From: Chloroflexota bacterium
GTDB taxonomy: Bacteria; Chloroflexota; Anaerolineae; UBA4142
Direction: 5' to 3'
NCBI GenBank assembly: GCA_023381515.1
Contig: JAMCQI010000099.1
Location: 13,893-77,892 of the forward strand
DNA: 64,000 nt
In this document: piece after piece, positions 61,571 to 64,000 of the stretch
How the letters are laid out: every line of letters starts with the position of its first letter
Position numbering within the stretch: position 1 is the stretch's first letter
Made by a program: the position numbers and the translations under genes
The notes under the pieces: generated by a model
What the model was told of the DNA's origin: nothing
The model's input: only the letters and a program-made list of their open reading frames with translations
The model's database searches: none

Positions 61571-62395
61571 TCAGGTAAACGCCGCTAGTCCAGCCACCAA
61601 CGCCCGAGCGCCCCGCTTCAACGCAGCGCCGACGCCGAGGTTTGCCCCCCTAACCCCCATTGGTCCCTCAATCTCCGCCAGCCGGTTCCTCTGTGCTCGC
61701 ACAGAACCCGCCACACCGCAATATACCTCCTGCAAGGTCACATAGATCGAGGGTACGTGACGGACCTCCCTCGTCTGAAAGCCACTGGCTGCAGCCACGC
61801 GTCCGTAGCTTTCGGCTGAACGCATCTTGACGTGAGGCGCCGTCTGCACATCCCGCGGAGAGACCAGCTCACAAATCAGGAGCAAACCTCTCTCCCCCAC
61901 AACCCTGCTCGCCTCCGAGAAAACGCTTCCGAGCGCATCCTCATCTACCACGTGCTGCAGAACGGTGTTAGTGGTAACCCGGTCGAACGCCCCAGACGCG
62001 AATGGCATGCGACAACCGTCCCACTGGACGAGCATCGGCTGCGCAATGCCGTGCGCAACCAGATTTGATCTTGCGACCTCCAACAGCGCACGGCTTATAT
62101 CGCACCCAACTGCGAAAATCCCACATGGCACCAGCCGTCCCACCTGCAGGCCAGTCCCTGACCCGATATCCAGCACCCTTGAGCCAGCCTCAATGTACTC
62201 CCAGTACTGAGGCGCCGAACCCCACCCAGGCAGATGGTACAGAGTCCCCCCCCTCCCGTCATTTCCAAACTTGCCGGGGTCGTCGCCGGTGCCCGGAGAG
62301 GACGCTCGGCCAATCGCATCCCAATACTCCATTGGGCTGTACCCAACTTGCCTTGGCGGAACAGTCTCATGGGCGGTCAACGGCACGCTCCCCAT
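61571..62395 (-). CDS. SAM-dependent methyltransferase (class I)
   Basis: The 274-residue Rossmann methyltransferase has motif I VLDIGSGTGLQVGRLVPCGI and VGCDISRALLEVARSNL, motif II-like FDRVTTNTVLQHV and LLLICELVSPRD. ATG 62395 gives MGSVPLTAHETVPP; the frame is open to 62491. It may methylate a sugar or cap the polymer terminus, which would suit a Wzt with a C-terminal recognition domain nearby. That link is inference. Confidence 0.85.
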   Translation of the reverse strand: MGSVPLTAHETVPPRQVGYSPMEYWDAIGRASSPGTGDDPGKFGNDGRGGTLYHLPGWGSAPQYWEYIEAGSRVLDIGSGTGLQVGRLVPCGIFAVGCDISRALLEVARSNLVAHGIAQPMLVQWDGCRMPFASGAFDRVTTNTVLQHVVDEDALGSVFSEASRVVGERGLLLICELVSPRDVQTAPHVKMRSAESYGRVAAASGFQTREVRHVPSIYVTLQEVYCGVAGSVRAQRNRLAEIEGPMGVRGANLGVGAALKRGARALVAGLAAFT

Positions 62396-62432
62396 AGCAC
62401 ATTCCCGGACAAACCCCGGACGTTCCGCACCT

Positions 62433-63650
62433 CTAGCACGAGAGAGACCTTTCGTATCCCGCCAAGACCTTATCAACTCCCCGCACCACATCCTCCGCGT
62501 CGCGGTCCGTCATTTGCGGAACCAGCGGAAGTGACAGCACGGACTCGCCCACCCGCCGCGAGACCGCCAAGTCATCGGGTTGGTACCCATACTTTTGCCG
62601 GTAGAACGGATGCATGTGCAGCGGCCAAAAGTGCATCGACGCGCCAATGTTCTCCGCCAGCAGCGCGCTGATCACCTGGTTTCGATCCACCTTCAGCCGC
62701 TCCAGGTTTAGCAGCAAGACATACAGGTGCAATACGTGCCGCCCTTGCCCGTTACGCGGGCGGCGCACCGTCCGCACCATCCCGTCCAGTTCGCTAAAGG
62801 CTTCGTCATAATACGCGGCGATCTCTTCCCGCCGCGCGATGAATTGCTCCTGCTTGCGCAGTTGGTGCAGCCCGAGCGACGCCTGCAGGTCCGTCATATT
62901 GTACTTGTACCCCGGCACCACCACCTCACTCATGGAAAAGCTCTTCGTGTGATACCGCTTCCACGCATCCCGGGATAGTCCGTGCAGGTGATATACCCGC
63001 AGCTTCTCCTCCAGCGCCGCGTCGTCCGTCGTCACCATCCCCCCCTCCGCCGTCGAGAGGTTCTTGTTCGCATAAAAACTAAAATTCGTCAGCGGCGACA
63101 ATGTCCCGACCATTCGCCCCTTGTATTTCGCCCCGATCGCGTGCGCCGCGTCTTCGACCACCGCAATATGGTGAGCGTCGGCGATCGCGTGGATTTCGTC
63201 CATCGCGCACGGCATCCCGCCATAATGCACGGGGATGACCGCCCGCGTCCGCGGCGTGATTCTCCTTTCTATCTCCTCCGGGTCGATGCACAGCGTCTCC
63301 GGATCGATATCCGCGAACACCGGCCGCGCCCCCACGTGCTCTACGACGTTCGCCGTCGCCCCGAACGTGAGCGATGGGACGATCACCTCATCCCCCGGTC
63401 CGATCCCCAGGACGACGAGCGAAAGGTGCAGGCCCGCCGTGCACGAATTCAGCGCCACGGCATACTTCGCGCCCACATACGCCGCAAATTCATCTTCAAA
63501 CCGTTTCGCCTTCGGACCGGTGCTGATCCACCCGCTCCTCAGCGTATCCACCACCTCGGCAATCTCCTCCTCCCCGAAGCAAGGAGCGCCGAACAGCAGC
63601 ATCTTCTCCCGCACCGGCTTCCCGCCCTCAATCGCTAGCTTCGTCGACAT
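62433..63650 (-). CDS. DegT/DnrJ/EryC1/StrS-family sugar aminotransferase 2
   Basis: The 405-residue PLP enzyme carries RSGWISTGPKAKRFEDEFAA, VPSLTFGATANVVEHVGARP, VVEDAAHAIGAKYKG and the PLP Lys196 in FSFYANKNLSTAEGG. It is about 40% similar by eye to the one encoded at 34287-35447 but belongs to a different subgroup (ArnB/PseC-like length). GAGG before the ATG at 63650 gives the start; 34 further upstream codons are the translated purine repeat and are not real. Its nucleotidyltransferase and dehydratase partners may be the distant trio or lie outside the window. Confidence 0.9.
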   Translation of the reverse strand: MSTKLAIEGGKPVREKMLLFGAPCFGEEEIAEVVDTLRSGWISTGPKAKRFEDEFAAYVGAKYAVALNSCTAGLHLSLVVLGIGPGDEVIVPSLTFGATANVVEHVGARPVFADIDPETLCIDPEEIERRITPRTRAVIPVHYGGMPCAMDEIHAIADAHHIAVVEDAAHAIGAKYKGRMVGTLSPLTNFSFYANKNLSTAEGGMVTTDDAALEEKLRVYHLHGLSRDAWKRYHTKSFSMSEVVVPGYKYNMTDLQASLGLHQLRKQEQFIARREEIAAYYDEAFSELDGMVRTVRRPRNGQGRHVLHLYVLLLNLERLKVDRNQVISALLAENIGASMHFWPLHMHPFYRQKYGYQPDDLAVSRRVGESVLSLPLVPQMTDRDAEDVVRGVDKVLAGYERSLSC

Positions 63651-63660
63651 AACCTCTTCT

Positions 63661-63812
63661 CCCCCTCCCCCCCCGCCTCCCGCCTTCCGCTTGCCGCCTG
63701 CTGCCTTCCGCCTACTGCCTTCCGCCTTCCTCCTTCCGCTTTCCGCCTTCATCCTTCATCCCTCATCCTTCATCCTTCCGCCCTCATCCCTCATCCTTCA
63801 TCCTTTCCCCTA
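63661..63812. repeat. homopyrimidine/homopurine tandem tract
   Basis: The plus strand is almost all C/T, with runs of about seven bases such as TTCCGCC, CATCCTT and CCTCATC repeated many times. It is the upstream flank of the aminotransferase gene. Such mirror-type tracts can form triplex H-DNA. Confidence 0.8.
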
Positions 63813-63826
63813 GTACCATTTTCCAC

Positions 63827-63855
63827 TTGAACCCGACTAGCGCTTTTGCTATAAT
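63827..63855 (+). promoter_or_regulatory. rightward sigma70 promoter
   Basis: TTGAAC (63827-63832), a 17-base spacer and a perfect TATAAT (63850-63855). The gene it serves lies beyond the right edge. No coding start is visible in the remaining 145 bases. Confidence 0.65.
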
Positions 63856-63872
63856 CGCTGTAAAATAGCCGT

Positions 63873-63920
63873 CCATCCGTCACTGCGAGAGTTCGACCAT
63901 CTGTCATTGCGAGACTTCAT
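63873..63920. repeat. two tandem copies of a 24-base unit
   Basis: CCATCCGTCACTGCGAGAG and CCATCTGTCATTGCGAGAC begin two consecutive 24-base imperfect copies (63873-63896, 63897-63920). GTCATTGCGAG is a common stem of dispersed bacterial repeats. It lies just downstream of the promoter at 63827-63855. Confidence 0.65.
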
Positions 63921-64000
63921 ACCGCCTGGGGTATGTTAGGCGTCAGAAACTGGCTTGCGAGATCGTGATATACTGTCGGGGCCCGGGTCAGACAGTCAAG

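Noticed and set aside
63661..63812. CRISPR-like regularity of the pyrimidine tract
   Set aside because: The units are about seven bases with no spacers and no cas genes, so it is a low-complexity tract.

Overview
The window is a high-GC bacterial chromosome segment. DUF4012 proteins, DNRLRE/PD40 surface proteins, PqqD- and HprK-linked radical-SAM genes, a GDE-type glycogen debranching enzyme and long same-strand exopolysaccharide blocks together fit Chloroflexota (Chloroflexi) best. That assignment is inference: no rRNA or tRNA gene is visible to anchor it.

Region 1 (about 1-12.9 kb) is mostly housekeeping and metabolism. It holds a class-V PLP enzyme, an alpha/beta hydrolase, an ERF-like single-strand annealing protein, and an MntA/HepT toxin-antitoxin pair whose HepT reading frame is broken. 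A leftward operon follows (LLM oxidoreductase, YraN, glycogen debranching enzyme, alcohol dehydrogenase, DUF2945 protein, MiaA) with a well-formed promoter at about 10.4 kb. Upstream of it is a membrane diguanylate cyclase that appears to have lost its C-terminal end to an amber codon.

Region 2 (about 13.0-19.8 kb) is a leftward RiPP-type peptide maturation cassette. It encodes an HPr-kinase-like P-loop protein, radical SAM/SPASM protein 2, a 66-residue Cys-containing candidate precursor, a PqqD-type recognition protein, an S26 peptidase and radical SAM/SPASM protein 1. An IS4-superfamily insertion sequence, its transposase interrupted by an in-frame TAG, sits exactly at the stop codon of the last gene and separates the operon from its terminator.

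Region 3 (about 19.8-31.3 kb) encodes paralogous envelope proteins: two DUF4012 proteins, two membrane-anchored DNRLRE plus beta-propeller proteins, a 12-repeat PD40 propeller protein and a ParA-TPR-transmembrane fusion. The region abuts a polysaccharide co-polymerase/tyrosine kinase and may be an uncharacterised surface assembly module.

Region 4 (about 31.4-63.7 kb) is a large leftward polysaccharide locus. It contains Wzz/BY-kinase, two O-antigen ligase/polymerase-like proteins, amino-deoxysugar genes (two DegT aminotransferases, a nucleotidyltransferase, an SDR), an initiating phosphoglycosyl transferase with inverted domain order, a degenerate GGDEF membrane protein, many GT2/GT4/GT-C glycosyltransferases, a FemAB-like acyltransferase, a hexapeptide acyltransferase, a Wzm/Wzt ABC exporter, a methyltransferase, and a truncated duplicate of one glycosyltransferase beside decayed DNA. 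The pieces fit synthesis of a decorated surface polysaccharide, possibly under c-di-GMP control. The last 350 bases carry a purine/pyrimidine repeat tract, a rightward promoter and a small tandem repeat.
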